This document shows positions 11,251-21,739 of a stretch of DNA of 64,000 nt, in pieces; positions within the stretch are counted from its first letter, which is position 1; every line of letters begins with the position of its first letter. The translations under genes and the position numbers were made by a program. This stretch comes from Cinnamomum chago (Eukaryota; Streptophyta; Magnoliopsida; Laurales; Lauraceae), in contig CP142451.1 of the NCBI GenBank assembly GCA_038049695.1, forward strand, positions 33,216,001 through 33,280,000, in the 5' to 3' direction. The notes beneath the pieces are model-generated. The model was given only the letters and a program-made list of their open reading frames with translations, did no database searches and was not told where the DNA came from.

Positions 11251-11432
11251 TGTGATGCATCGGAGTCCCACATCGATTATAGAGAGGAAAGTGAATGGAG
11301 TTATATGTAAGAGCTTACACCATTACCTTGCATGAGGCCTTTTGATGGGTTGAGGCCGATTAGAAGCAAAACCATGAGGCCCGTGGGCCAAAGCGGACAA
11401 TATCATGCATGCGTGAAGGGTGGGGCGTTACA
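11251..11432 (+). repeat. TRIM LTR (middle)
   Basis: This 182-bp LTR ends GGGGCGTTACA directly before the primer-binding site. It differs from the right LTR mainly by lacking one 27-bp duplicated block. Confidence 0.8.
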
Positions 11433-11575
11433 AATGGTATCAGAGCCAAATCTTGACTAGTTCGAGTGTGGGTCCCCTGCCGTGGCTTGGTACAAGCGGG
11501 CGGGTCTCCATGTGGGCGGGCCAAGAGGGCTGGCAGGCTACTGCACAGGGACGTGCAGCCCTAAGGGGGGTGGAA

Positions 11576-11784
11576 TGTGACGCCCCGGAGTCCCACATCG
11601 ACTATAGAGAGGAAAGTGAATGGAGCGACTATAGAGAGGAAAGTGAATGGAGTTATATGTAAGAGCTTACACCCTTACCTTGCATGAGGCTTTTTGATGG
11701 GTTGAGGCCCATCAGAAGCAAAACCGTGAGGCCCGTGGGCCAAAGCGGATAATATCATGCATGCGTGAAGGGTGGGGCGTTACA
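11576..11784 (+). repeat. TRIM LTR (right)
   Basis: This 209-bp LTR carries an internal 27-bp tandem duplication around CGACTATAGAGAGGAAAG, which accounts exactly for its extra length over the 182-bp copy. Its end adjoins the right target duplication GTGAG. Confidence 0.8.
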
Positions 11785-12976
11785 GTGAGAGCCTGCTTCC
11801 AATGCAGTTTTATAGGTGAAAATAAAGATGAAGCCCACCAAGGCAGTGACTGGCATTCATCTGGGGTGAATAGACTGCTGCTCATGCACCGAAGGGAGCT
11901 GGAGATCTCAAGGTAAGCACCCTAACAAGTGTTTTGTGACCTTCATTTTTTCACTGCTTAACTGCATCTTTATTAGTGTTGTGGCCATTGATGGTTGGGC
12001 ATTCAAAGATCCTGATTGGAGGAAAAAGAAACCTGAACAATAAGTTACATCGTGACATACTGGGAAGGATCTTTACTTGGATCTCCAAGGTTCTTGAATG
12101 GAGTTAAAAGAAACCCTGAAGTTACAAAGTGACAATTATGAAGGATTTTGGTTCTCCATTGTTTGGGAAGAATTTCTAGGTTTGCATTGTTCTGACCTTT
12201 GAAATAAATGATCAGGGATGGGTAGTGCCTGGCTTCTAACCATCTTGATCACCTCGTTTTCTGATAGGGCCGCTTTGACACCTACTTTTGCTTGACCATT
12301 GTAGTACTTTTTATGATTTGGCGGATGGCTCTTGCCTAAGCAATTGCTCCCTGTGATTGGTCACAGATAACAGAAGCTTCAGCTGTAGGATAGAGACAAG
12401 AAGAGACATGGTTATCAACTAAATGAGGATTTGGTCATTGCATAATGGTTTAGGTAGAGGTACCAAATATTTGGTAGTCCCTAAAATGATTTGCTTCGGC
12501 CCATTTTCGTCATTCGCATCAAAGTTGGATATAAAGGGTAATTGATTATAAGGGTAGAGGTGGAAGGAGTTGGAGGACGAAAGAGGAAGAATAAAAGAGT
12601 GAGAGGGAATATCGCCACTTAACTATGAAGAAGAGAAACCACTTAACTTTGAAGGAGAAGAAAAAAATGAGTAGGGATATCGCCGTTCGGTGAGACAAAA
12701 AAGAAAAGAATTGAAAAGGGCACCTGCGACTACTATGGTCATTTCATATCTTCTAAAGCCCTTTTGCCCTATAGTGAGTCTAATGGGATTTTTCCAATAA
12801 ATTTCTCTTAGAATAATATAAATAATCACGACAGACATGGGGTTAGCTATTGTTAAAAATCCCTTTTGTTTTGGAGACTTATACTTAATTGACTGAAACA
12901 GTCTTGATCCATTGATTGAGAGTTTGCTAAGTGATTGAGAGATTTTAGAGACTGTAATTGAGAGAATTGTAAATTG

Positions 12977-12993
12977 ATGTGTGTGTGTGTGTG

Positions 12994-13033
<40 letters not shown>
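12977..13033. repeat. Compound GT/CT/AT microsatellite
   Basis: A run of GT is followed by CT and then AT dinucleotides, directly abutting MITE A at 13034. Confidence 0.95.
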
Positions 13034-13277
13034 GGGGCCAGCTCTCCTAAGTTGAAGCTTACCTTATCTTAAGCTGAAACAGTGCTGGTTCTACAAATCA
13101 AAGTCGATTATTGTTGTTTTTTGTATGATGATCGTCTTCAAAATCAAGATAAATCTAATCAGAACTGGATTTTCCAGTTCCATCATGCAAAATATATATA
13201 TAATCAACTTTGATTTGTGGGACCGACACTATTCCAACTTATGATAAGGTAAGCTTCAGCTTAAGAGAGCCTTGCTC
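13034..13277. mobile_element. MITE A in a TA microsatellite
   Basis: The inverted ends are about 50 bp. The left end, GGCCAGCTCTCCTAAGTTG, pairs with the right end, whose complement starts GAGCAAGGCTCTCTTAAGC. Both continue into AAGCTTACCTTATC. TA repeats flank both sides (13007-13033 and 13278-13286). The same end family recurs at 59609-60000. There is no ORF. Confidence 0.75.
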
Positions 13278-13286
13278 ATATATATA

Positions 13287-13417
13287 GGGCTATGCTCACA
13301 CAAGCTGCAGCCTACCTTATTACAAGCTGGAGCGTGTGAGACCTAGGTGAGGCCTAACTGTGCTTATGAGGATCCAGCTTGTAATAAGGTAGGCTGCAGC
13401 TTGTGTAAGCATAGCCC
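13287..13417. mobile_element. MITE B, near-perfect hairpin in a TA microsatellite
   Basis: It is 131 bp with 45-bp inverted arms (13287-13331 and 13373-13417) that differ at one base. The arms start GGGCTATGCTCACACAAGC. TA repeats lie on both sides, and the left repeat is shared with MITE A. Confidence 0.85.
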
Positions 13418-13489
13418 ATATATATATATTGCTCATCGTAATTTTGTGAGCAATTAAACTCCTTAAATTGATGGAGTGGCTCTCACCCT

Positions 13490-13990
13490 TGCTCGGAGTT
13501 TCTCAATGACGATAAGGGTGTACCGACATCAGTCATCAATCCAGCGTATGAGCACTGGATGAAGTTACTCATTTTTCATCAGATCCATAGTATGCTCACA
13601 ACACTAATCCTTCAACGCTTATTTGGACTCCGAACTTCCCATGGGTTACTTAAAGGCTTCATTGGAGCTATTTCATCTTATCTAAAATTGATCTTGTGAG
13701 TTTCAATTGAAGCAAGCAACAATTTCACAACCTAAAGAAAGGTGGCCTCTATCTACTTGAAAGATGGGTTTGCAAATTCTCTTGAAGCTATTAAACATTT
13801 AATTTTAGACTATGATTTATGTTACTAAATTTTTAATGGTATCTAAACAACTGTAACTAAAAATTTATCAAAAGATATCAATCTCTTTATTTAAAACCAA
13901 ATTTGAATGTCAAATCTCAAGCTAACTCTATCTCATCTAGAAACCACGTATATTTCTTTACTAAAAAACTAAATTTTATATTTTTCCTCT
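13490..13990 (+). pseudogene. Decayed Copia gag remnant
   Basis: Conceptual reading near 13535-13600 gives NPAYEHWMK followed by a leucine-rich stretch and then LRTSHG. This resembles the capsid (UBN2-type) region of Copia gag proteins. The fragment is old and broken, and no LTRs are recognised for it. Confidence 0.5.
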
Positions 13991-14776
13991 TAGCATTGAT
14001 TTTTAACACACCGCTTCAATGCTAACTCCCATCCACTTATACCATTTTAGGTACAAACTTAAAAAATTTCTAAGTTCACCAATCTGTTCATTGTTCAATA
14101 TTATTGTAAGTTTAATCAAGGGCGGAACCCGAAATTTTGTTAAGGAGGGGCCAAAGAAAAAAAACTTTAAAAAATTAAAAAATTAAGTAAGAAAAAACAC
14201 AATAATCAAATTATTGAAGCTATGCTTGGAGTTCTCTCATTGAGTTGAAATCATCAATTATTGTGTTAGTATTGAGTTTTTCTGTAATTTCTTTTTCAAT
14301 ATATACAATCAAATAATATCTAGAAGAAATTCATCGTCCATATCAATTGATACAAGGGAAGATGTCTGACTTTTCCATTTCCATTAATCCTAGGCAGAGT
14401 TCATATATAGTTCATGAGATAAAGTATCGGTACCAAGGGTGAAATTGTATTATCCTCTAAATTGAACAACTTTTCTTTTAAAATATGAATCAATCATTGA
14501 TGATTTAACCATGGTCAACACCCCTATAAGGAACGAGAGATTAAAGATATATTATTTTTTTAGAGAATTGGTGATAACTACAATAAATTAGGCAAACTCA
14601 AATCATTACTATAACATAAACGAATTACGCAGAGATACCCATGCCTAATTTATATCATATATTTAATGACTATTGCGTAGAAAAGTCAGTCTTAGAAATT
14701 CACTCATAGCATTTATTAAGTAGTAATCAAGTGATATTGTGGATTATTAATTGAGAACATTTAAGTGTGCTCATTG
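13991..14776. other. AT-rich sequence without a gene
   Basis: No convincing ORF is seen. The stretch near 14120-14150 (GGGCGGAACCCG...GGAGGGGCC) resembles ends of a common plant repeat also hinted at near 56690 and 58438. Confidence 0.4.
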
Positions 14777-14803
14777 ATATATATATATATATATATATAT
14801 ATA

Positions 14804-14885
14804 GGGAAATGTTTAAGTGCAAAAAAGGGAAAGTGCCCTATGCCCTCACCCTATGGTGAGGGATGTATGCACTTGAACATTTTCC
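14804..14885. mobile_element. MITE C, 82 bp, in TA/GT microsatellites
   Basis: The ends GGGAAATGTTTAAGTGCA and the complement of TGCACTTGAACATTTTCC form inverted arms. An inner hairpin CCTCACCCTATGGTGAGG is present. It is flanked by TA repeats (to 14803 and 14886-14895). Confidence 0.75.

Positions 14886-14894
<9 letters not shown>

Positions 14895-14950
<56 letters not shown>
14895..14950. repeat. GT microsatellite
   Basis: About 27 consecutive GT units directly follow the TA repeat that flanks MITE C. Confidence 0.97.
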
Positions 14951-14952
<2 letters not shown>

Positions 14953-15004
14953 TTGGACCCACATTTAAAACCTAAGCATTTCAAAAGCACAATCCCATTA
15001 TTTT

Positions 15005-15228
15005 TTTTTGTCTCCATTTAAGAACTTACTTCAATTAGATTCGTTCTCATATAAATAATCACAAGAAGATAAATTTTTCATATTTATTCATGGTAGATAA
15101 ACTCTGTTTGGATTAAGAATTTGCGTAATAGTGGAAAACAAAAAAAGAAGTGATTTTGAGCGGGTTAGATTTCAAGTATAAGCATCAATAATTGAATAAC
15201 AAAATAATGTATAGTGCATTAGTAAATC
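15005..15228. repeat. Diverged direct repeat, copy 1
   Basis: It starts at TTGTCTCCATTTAAG and ends at the TA repeat before MITE D. It is similar in order and wording to 15788-16025; for example, GGTTAGATTTCAAGTATAAG compares with GGATTAGATTTCAATATAAG. This suggests that MITE D and about 160 bp lie between two copies of an older duplication. Confidence 0.55.
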
Positions 15229-15248
15229 TCATATATATATATATATAT

Positions 15249-15622
15249 GGAAAATATTTACGCGCTTCCATCCCTCGCCATATTAGGTGAGGGCCAACAT
15301 AGTAGGGCCAACTACATCCGAACTATCTACACACATAGGACCCCTGAATTACATTGGACCCAATGAGTTTTCACCTATCTGAATGGATTGGACTGTTGGA
15401 TCGAGAGTCGGATTTTTTCCTTTAACATAAAGTTGTTAAGTTTGTAGGCCACAGATGAAAGGGTTAGAGGCATGTGATTGACCCCCAAACTTAGTATATG
15501 GGCTCATCCAAGGTGTCTCTTTCCATCCCCCCAAGTCCCATGATTAGTGGGGTCCCAAGTGGGCCCCATTAAGTTTGTCCTTCGCCATTTGGGGAGGGAA
15601 GGATGCATATGAATGCCCTCCT
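15249..15622. mobile_element. MITE D in a TA microsatellite
   Basis: The left end reads GGAAAATATTTACGCGCTTC and then CATCCCTCGCC. The right end, complemented, reads GGAGGGCATTCATATGCATC followed by CTTCCCTCCCC. TA repeats flank it (to 15248, and TATATATT from 15623). The ends resemble MITE H at 60350, so this is a longer, more diverged member. Confidence 0.6.
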
Positions 15623-15787
15623 ATATATTAAAGCATAAAATGATTCTAAAGATGGTGCAGGACCTTTCATATACATCTAACTTATAAGCTAAACTTCGAA
15701 ACTTTTTTATTCAAAAGCATAAAGAAAATCAATAAGAGTGCACCATATCTACAATCCAAACCATTCAAATACATGGTCCGACTTGTT

Positions 15788-16025
15788 TTTGTCTCCTTAA
15801 ATAAATTTCTTGTATTGGGTTTATTTTAACATTGATTATAATAATTACAAGACAAAAACACAACTAAAGTTGTTTATCCATGATGGATAAAAAACCGGTT
15901 AAGAATTTATGAAATAATAGAACGCAAATAAAAATTGATTTAGAGTGGATTAGATTTCAATATAAGTCACAAAGATTGAAAATACATAATAACCTATAGT
16001 GTAACAGTACATCTACCCAATGTAT
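15788..16025. repeat. Diverged direct repeat, copy 2
   Basis: This is the second copy of the unit at 15005-15228, with the same orientation and order of words. There is no coding potential. Confidence 0.55.
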
Positions 16026-16407
16026 ATAAATAAAATTTTGCTTGCAAAAGAGAAGTGGGTTCTTTGTTTCTTCTTCTTTTTTACTTGTACCTAGGTGTCG
16101 GGCTCTCTGCAACCTACAAGTCTTTCTCCACCAAGCCGTAGTCTCTGTGTCTCTCCTCTTCTGCTCTTTTATCACAATATTTGGGGTTATCACAATATTT
16201 ACGGGAAGTGTAGATAGTTTTTTAGTTTTTAATGATTATTTTCTCCTCCAATCTCCAATCAAGCCTTTTGTATTTATCCTCCTTTTCTTCCTTTCTTGTC
16301 TTTATTCATTTCAAGTTTTCCCCAAAATCAATGCTTTTGTTTCCTTCTCCCTTCCCGAGTTCCAATCTGCTTATTACCCAGTGCTTGCCACAATTGTACA
16401 TAGTAAC

Positions 16408-16974
16408 TGTAAGGGCTCCAAACTCAAGCCAAGTCTGGGTCGAAACCGACCCAACCTGCGAGGCAAGTCCGACCTGCAGAACAAGTCAAGGCTCGAATCA
16501 AGGTCGGCCCAACCTGCGAAATTGATCCAGGCTCAAACTGAGCCCAGCCTGACCTGTAGAACTAGTCCAGGCTAACCCAAACCACTTGACGCAGGGAATG
16601 GAGAAACAAGGGACAGTTAGCGGAACCAGAGGAATAAAATACGGAATGGGGCGATGCATTCCTCCCACGATGGGAGGACACGAACGCCTCAGTTGCCATG
16701 ATCGAAGGTTTATTCTAAGGGTAGAGAGGATCCGGAAAAATCCAGGTAAAACATGATAAAAGGGGAATAAATGGTGATTAATGGGGATTGGATTCTAACA
16801 AAAGCATTGGAGAAAGTTCGGTCGGACCTACCGATCGAGTTTCACAGTGTTCTTTTCTTCTTAAATAGATATCTCATTCAAGAGAGGGGATTCTGCTCGG
16901 AGAAAAAGAGTAAACATCGCATTGAGAAGTAAGGTTGTTCCATCTTATCCTTTCTCCTCAAAACTGACCTTACA
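16408..16974 (+). repeat. 5' LTR of the Tat element
   Basis: The 567-bp LTR begins TGTAAGGGCTCC and ends CTGACCTTACA. It contains short direct repeats of CCAACCTGCGA near 16455 and 16508. Confidence 0.9.
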
Positions 16975-16975
16975 A

Positions 16976-16995
16976 TTGACGCCGTCTGTGGGAAG
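16976..16995 (+). other. Primer-binding site region of the Tat element
   Basis: The sequence TTGACGCCGTCTGTGGGAA follows the LTR. It resembles the GGCGCCGT...TGTGGGAA primer sites usual in Tat/Athila-type gypsy elements. Confidence 0.65.
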
Positions 16996-17025
16996 CGGGG
17001 AGATAAAATTCACTCACGCTCCTCT

Positions 17026-18860
17026 TTGCTAAGGATAATGTCTGAGAAGGAACAAAGCCCGGGATCACCGCCCCGGACTAAATGGCCTCCTCCTCAGGCA
17101 GAAAAAGCACGACCCAAAGGCAACGAAGGGTTGGGTAAAGACCCCCTGACTAATCACTCCGATGGGGTAGACTTCGAGTATGTCCCATGCACGGAGAGTG
17201 ACCGGACTGTTCCATCCGGAGAAAGAAACGAGCGGGTTCGATTGGAGGTTCATCGCGCGGGCCCAAGCCGAACGGTAGTTTCACCCTCTATGGAAAAATT
17301 GTTGGAAGAAACGTACCAAAGACAAAGTAGTGGACCCCGAAGACGAAACCGGTCGCATAATACATACGACCATCTCGAATAGGCTTGCAGAGACGCTGTT
17401 CGGGATATGGCCGAAGGAGTCAAATGACAAAAAGAGAAAATTAGTTGTCTGTTGCAGGAGTTGGGGAAAGCAAAAAGAGAAAAAAGACATTCCCTTAGTC
17501 CGGAAGATATTCTTGAAGCACGGGAGAGGAGGCGCTAAGGGCGGACGACGGTGCAACAATTAAGGAATCAGCGCTCTAGGCCAAGACCACAGCATACCCA
17601 TGTGAGGACTGGGACAGGCGATGAAGGAAGCAGAACTTCGAGCTCCCAACCTTGGAGAGAAGAAATGATGAAGCCCAAACACGAAGCACGAGGAACGACG
17701 TAGCCCCAAGGAGAAGGGCGTCTTAGCGGGGTCTTGCCGAAAAAGATGTCCAAGCTCTCATAGAAAGGACATTGACTAACCGAAAGCTCCCACCAGAAAA
17801 TCCGAACAAACCAAGGTGCTTGAGGAACGCTCAGAATTTCGAATCTCCATTTTCGGGAGAGATAGAAAAGGCGGAACCACCTCGGCGGTTCACTATTCCT
17901 AAGCTAAGGGTCTATGACGGGACCTCGGACCCTGCCGACCATGTCCAGCACTTCCAGCATTCCATGGCGTTGTGGATAGGGAATGAACCATTGATATGTA
18001 AGGTGTTCCCATCGAGCCTGGGAGACCTCGCCTTAAAGTGGTTCTCCCGCCTGAAACCAAGATTGATCCACAACTTTCAGGAGCTTGCCGGATCTTTTGT
18101 CACACGATTCATGATAAATTCCAAGCAGCTGAAGGATGTTGTTGGGCGTTGTTGTCTCTCAAGAAGCAAAGCTCAGAAAGCGTAAAAGGGTTTAGCGTTC
18201 GTTACTGGCAACTCTATAATGAAGTAGAAGGGAACAATGAACAGGTGGCAGTGGCGACTTTCAAACTCAAATTGCCAAAAGAGAGCCAGCCTTGCCAATC
18301 ACTGACGAAGCGCTTCCCTACTACCCTAGGAGAGTTGATGGAGCGAATCGAGGAGTTTATAAAGTTGGAAGAAGACATGGGCACAACAGATGCAAGATGG
18401 GATCACCCGACAGAGGAAGGAACCAGGAGAAAAAGAAGAAGAGGGGTCGGAGAGAGGAAAACAGCCTGAGCTGAACCCACAAGATAAACCTATGAAGGAG
18501 TGTTCACCATCTTTAAGGATCCGATCTATAAGATCCGGACTCAGATCAAGGATAAGTCGTACTTCAGGAGACCTTCGAAGATGGTCAGTGACCCAGGGCG
18601 CCAGAATTCTAACCTCTTGTGTTCTTACCACCAGGAACACGTGCATTTGATGGAGAACTGTAGAATGCTCAAACAACACCTGGAGGACCTCGTAAAAGAG
18701 GGACACCTAAAAGAATATGTGGAGGATTCACAGGCGAAAAAGACTCCAGGTAACTCGGCTCTAAAAGAGTTGAACGGCGACCTAGAGAAAGAGACACCTG
18801 TGGGGGTGATAGATGTAGTGCATGGGGACATCAGCCTAGCCGAGGTAACAACTTGATCTG
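17026..18860 (+). pseudogene. gag region of the Tat element
   Basis: The region around 17878-18180 contains the retrotransposon gag core, recognisable by FTIPKLRVYDGTSDPADHV and ALKWFSRLKP. A zinc-finger-like segment near 18620-18730 has the pattern YHQEH...ENC.MLK..LEDLVKEGHL, typical of Tat-lineage gag C-termini. The region as a whole is broken, so no intact gag is present. Confidence 0.8.
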
Positions 18861-19029
18861 TCAGAAACCAGAGGAAAGTTTGGCCGCTCACCTGAAACAG
18901 CTATTCGGATGACAATCGAGCCAAGCATTGTCAATGAAGTCGGAAGAAGAAAGGGGGAGATCTCGTTCACAGATGAGGATCTCTGAGATGTGGTTCAACC
19001 TCACAACGATGCGCTGGTACTAACTCTAT

Positions 19030-19480
19030 GGGTGCAAGGGTATGATGTCTGAAGAATGTTGATAGACTCGGGGAGCTCATCAGAAATCATGTACGTTGAG
19101 TTATTTGATAAGCTCCGTTTAAAATGGTCATATTTAAGGCCAACTTCATACCTTTGTTCGGTTTCAACGGGCAAGCTGTATACCCAATGGGTCTTATCAC
19201 TGTGCAGATCGAGGGAGGGCATGTTCGCTTGGACGTAGAGTTCCTCGTGGTCAACGTACCATCCCCCTACAATGCCATTATGGGACAAATATGGATCCAT
19301 CGTATGAAGGCAGTCCCATCGACCTACCATCAGAGGATTTGTTTTCTGACACTGAAAGGGACAATAGAAATCAGGGGGGATCAAGTGGTTTCCAGGAGTT
19401 TCTTAATCGCTGCGATCAAAGGGAAGGCAAGAAAAGTGGAGGAAGAAAGCAATTGCCCGAGCAAAAAGACGGACCAAAAA
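19030..19480 (+). pseudogene. Aspartic protease region of the Tat element
   Basis: The active-site motif LIDSGSSSEIMY lies near 19056, followed by a strand pattern ending in YNAIMGQIWIH near 19270. Both are standard for gypsy retropepsins (DSGS catalytic motif and the later hydrophobic-Gly flap region). It is a fossil. Confidence 0.75.
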
Positions 19481-19679
19481 TAGCAATCACGGTTGGGTTG
19501 GTCGAAAGGCAGAGATCAATAGGCCGACCAGACCAGTATGGCGGTGGAGGAGTTGAAAAACACTGCGGTTCAAAAGGGAGGTGTGCCATCTTCCGAGTGT
19601 GCCATCTCCCGAGCAATACTGGAAGATTAGAAAATCAATGACCGAGGAAGAGCAGGATAACTTGGCTCGACTCCTCGAC

Positions 19680-20810
19680 CAAAACACTGATGCTTTCACT
19701 GGGCCCCACATGAGATGCCAGGAGTCGACCCTAAGGTTATTAGCCATAGATTAGGCTTGGACCCGAGAGCCAAACTGGTGGTGCAGAAGCAGAGGAAGCT
19801 CACCCCAGATTGCTGAGCAGCAGTAAACGAAGAAGTCGACAGGATGCTAGAAGCAGATGCCATTCGGGAGGTACATTACCTCGAGTGGTTGTCCAACACT
19901 GTCTTGTGCCAAAGAAGGACAAGAAGGGGAGGGTGTGTGTGGACTTCATTGACATGAACAAAGCATGTCCTAAGGATAGTTTCCCACTCCAAAAAGTTGA
20001 TGAACTCGTGGATTCCACGACGGGATATGAACGGATGAGCTTCTTGGACGCATACCGGGGGTATCACTAGATCGCAATGGAGGAAGCTGACCAAGAGAAA
20101 ACAACATTCATAACGCCAAAGGGGACCTTCTGTTACGAAAAGAATGCCATTTGTACTTAAGAATAGAGGGGCAAAATTCCAAAGGTTAATTACAAAAATA
20201 TTTTAGGATCTGATCGGAAGAACGGTGGAAGCCTATGTTGATGATATGGTAATAAAAAGCAAGGAAAAGATCACTCATGAAGAGGATTTGAAGATGGTGT
20301 CCAATATCTTACGGAAATACAAGCTGAAGTTGAACACCTCGAAATGTTCATTCGGGTTAGCTCGGGAAAGTTCCTGGGATATATTGTGACTCATAGGGGA
20401 ATAGAGGCCAACCCCGACCAAGTGGCGGCTGTGCAAAGGGTGGAACGACCTAGTTCAAGGAAGGAAGTGCAGAAGTTGACAGGTATGCTCGCTGCCCTGC
20501 ATCACTTTATAGCTAAGAGTTCAGACAGGTTCCGACCAATGTTTCTCGCCCAAAAGAAAAGGGCAGAGAAAGTGTGGGATGAAAAATGTGATGAAGCACT
20601 CGCACAACTCAAGCAATATTTGAGCTCCCCTCCCATCCTTTCCATGCCAAACCATGGGGAAGAGTTGGTGTTGTACTTGGCGGTATCTCAGCACGCAGTC
20701 AGCGCAGCCTTGATGACGGAGCGGGGGGAAGTAGCATCAGCCGATCTACTTCATCAGCAAAACCCTGCTGGATGCCGAAACAAGATACTTACCGCTTGAG
20801 AAGCTCACCC
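19680..20810 (+). pseudogene. Reverse transcriptase region of the Tat element
   Basis: Motifs seen are VPKKDKKGRVCVDFIDMNKA near 19910, the catalytic YVDDMVIKS near 20235, and GIEANPDQVAAV near 20400. All are typical of gypsy reverse transcriptases and the connection domain. It is a fossil. Confidence 0.85.
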
Positions 20811-21500
20811 TGGCCCTGGTGTGTGCAGCTCGGAAGCTAACGCACTACTTTCAGGCCCATACGATCAAGGTCCTGACTGAACATCCACTTCGGTCGATTC
20901 TTCAAAAGGCCGCCCTTTCCGGGAGGCTAGTGAAGTGGGCAATAGAGCTCAGCGAACATGACATCAAAATAGTTCCCAAGAGGGCAATAAAGGGTCAGAT
21001 GGTGGCCAACTTCATAGCGGAGTTCACTCACAGGGGAACACCCGAACAAAGTGAGTCAGATTGGTGGATGGATGGAACAAAGACTAATCAACAATGGCAA
21101 CTATATGTGGACGGAGTATCCAACTCCTGAGGATCAGGCACCGGAGTGGTGCTCATAATGCCAGAAGGGGCGATAATTGAACGAGCTGTCACAATGGGAT
21201 TTGACGCAACGAACAATGAAGCAGAGTATGAGGCATTACTGTCCGGACTCAGGATGGCTTGGGAACTTGGAGTTGGGAAATTGGCGACTCATTGCGACTC
21301 ACAGCCAGTCGCCAACCAGTTAACTGGAGAATATGCAGCTCGAGATGATCGGATGGCTGCATATGTCTCCGAAGCAAAGCAATTGATCCATGAAATAGGG
21401 AATGTTGAGGTGAAACAAATCGGTCGGGAGCAGAATTCGCATGCCGATAGTTTAGCTAGCTTGGCTACTGCAGTGAAATCCGAGCTGAGGAGAGAGATCA
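20811..21500 (+). pseudogene. Two RNase H regions of the Tat element
   Basis: A first RNase H tail (LTEHPLRSILQK...GRLVKWAIELSEHDI) is followed by a second, archaeal-like RNase H. The second begins at YVDGVSNS and has NNEAEYEALLSGLRMA, HCDSQPVANQL and HADSLASLATAV. The second domain is what separates Tat-lineage elements from other gypsy elements. Confidence 0.8.
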
Positions 21501-21739
21501 TCATTGATTATCAGGCAGAGCCGAGCATTGTGGGGCAACAAGTCATGTGCGCCAATCTAGATGATGAAGTACCGAGCTGGGTGACGGTAATTGCGTACTT
21601 AAAGGATGGTACTCTTTCGGAAGACCTCAAGGAAAGCTTGAAGATCATAAGAAAGGCTGCAAAAGTTCTGGTTGTTGCCAACCAACAAGCTCTATCGGTG
21701 GTCTTATTTAGGACCATATCTACAGTGCGTCAACCTAGT

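Larger units (their letters stand above)
11207..11784 (+). mobile_element. TRIM (terminal-repeat retrotransposon in miniature), three-LTR form
   Basis: The element is flanked by GTGAG on both sides (11202-11206 and 11785-11789), a perfect 5-bp target duplication. It contains a short LTR start (11207-11230), a polypurine-like stub (11231-11250), a full LTR (11251-11432), a Met-tRNA primer site TGGTATCAGAGCCA at 11435, a short internal region with an AAGGGGGGTGGA tract, and a second full LTR (11576-11784). The LTRs run TGTGACGCCCC...GGGGCGTTACA. There are no coding parts, as expected for TRIMs. The partial LTR at the left shows it is a tandem (LTR-int-LTR-int-LTR) form whose leftmost copy is shortened. 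Confidence 0.85.
10957..12807. mobile_element. MULE-like non-autonomous DNA transposon with long inverted arms
   Basis: The segment 10957-11196 is the diverged reverse complement of about 12512-12807. For example, ATCCAACTTTGATGGC near 11180 pairs with its complement near 12512, and GATATGAAATGACC near 11013 pairs with its complement near 12745. Arms of about 250 bp, a G-rich start, and flanks ATAAAATAA / TTAGAATAA (7 of 9 alike, at 10948-10956 and 12808-12816) suggest a Mutator-like element with an eroded 9-bp target duplication. No transposase is visible. A TRIM (11207-11784) sits in the left arm. The interior at 11785-12510 is not recognised. It contains a short open stretch (about 11792-11911) that ends at a splice-donor-like AGGTAAGC, possibly a captured exon. 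Confidence 0.6.

Noticed and set aside
14765-14968. Open stretch with Ile-Tyr and Cys-Val runs
   Set aside because: It is a translation of TA and GT microsatellites around MITE C. The same applies to the stretches at 60186-60368 and 60415-60740.
16042-16575. 177-residue open stretch before and into the Tat 5' LTR
   Set aside because: It crosses the LTR boundary at 16408, is dominated by Phe/Leu/Ser from a pyrimidine-rich stretch, and has no recognisable domain. It is likely chance.
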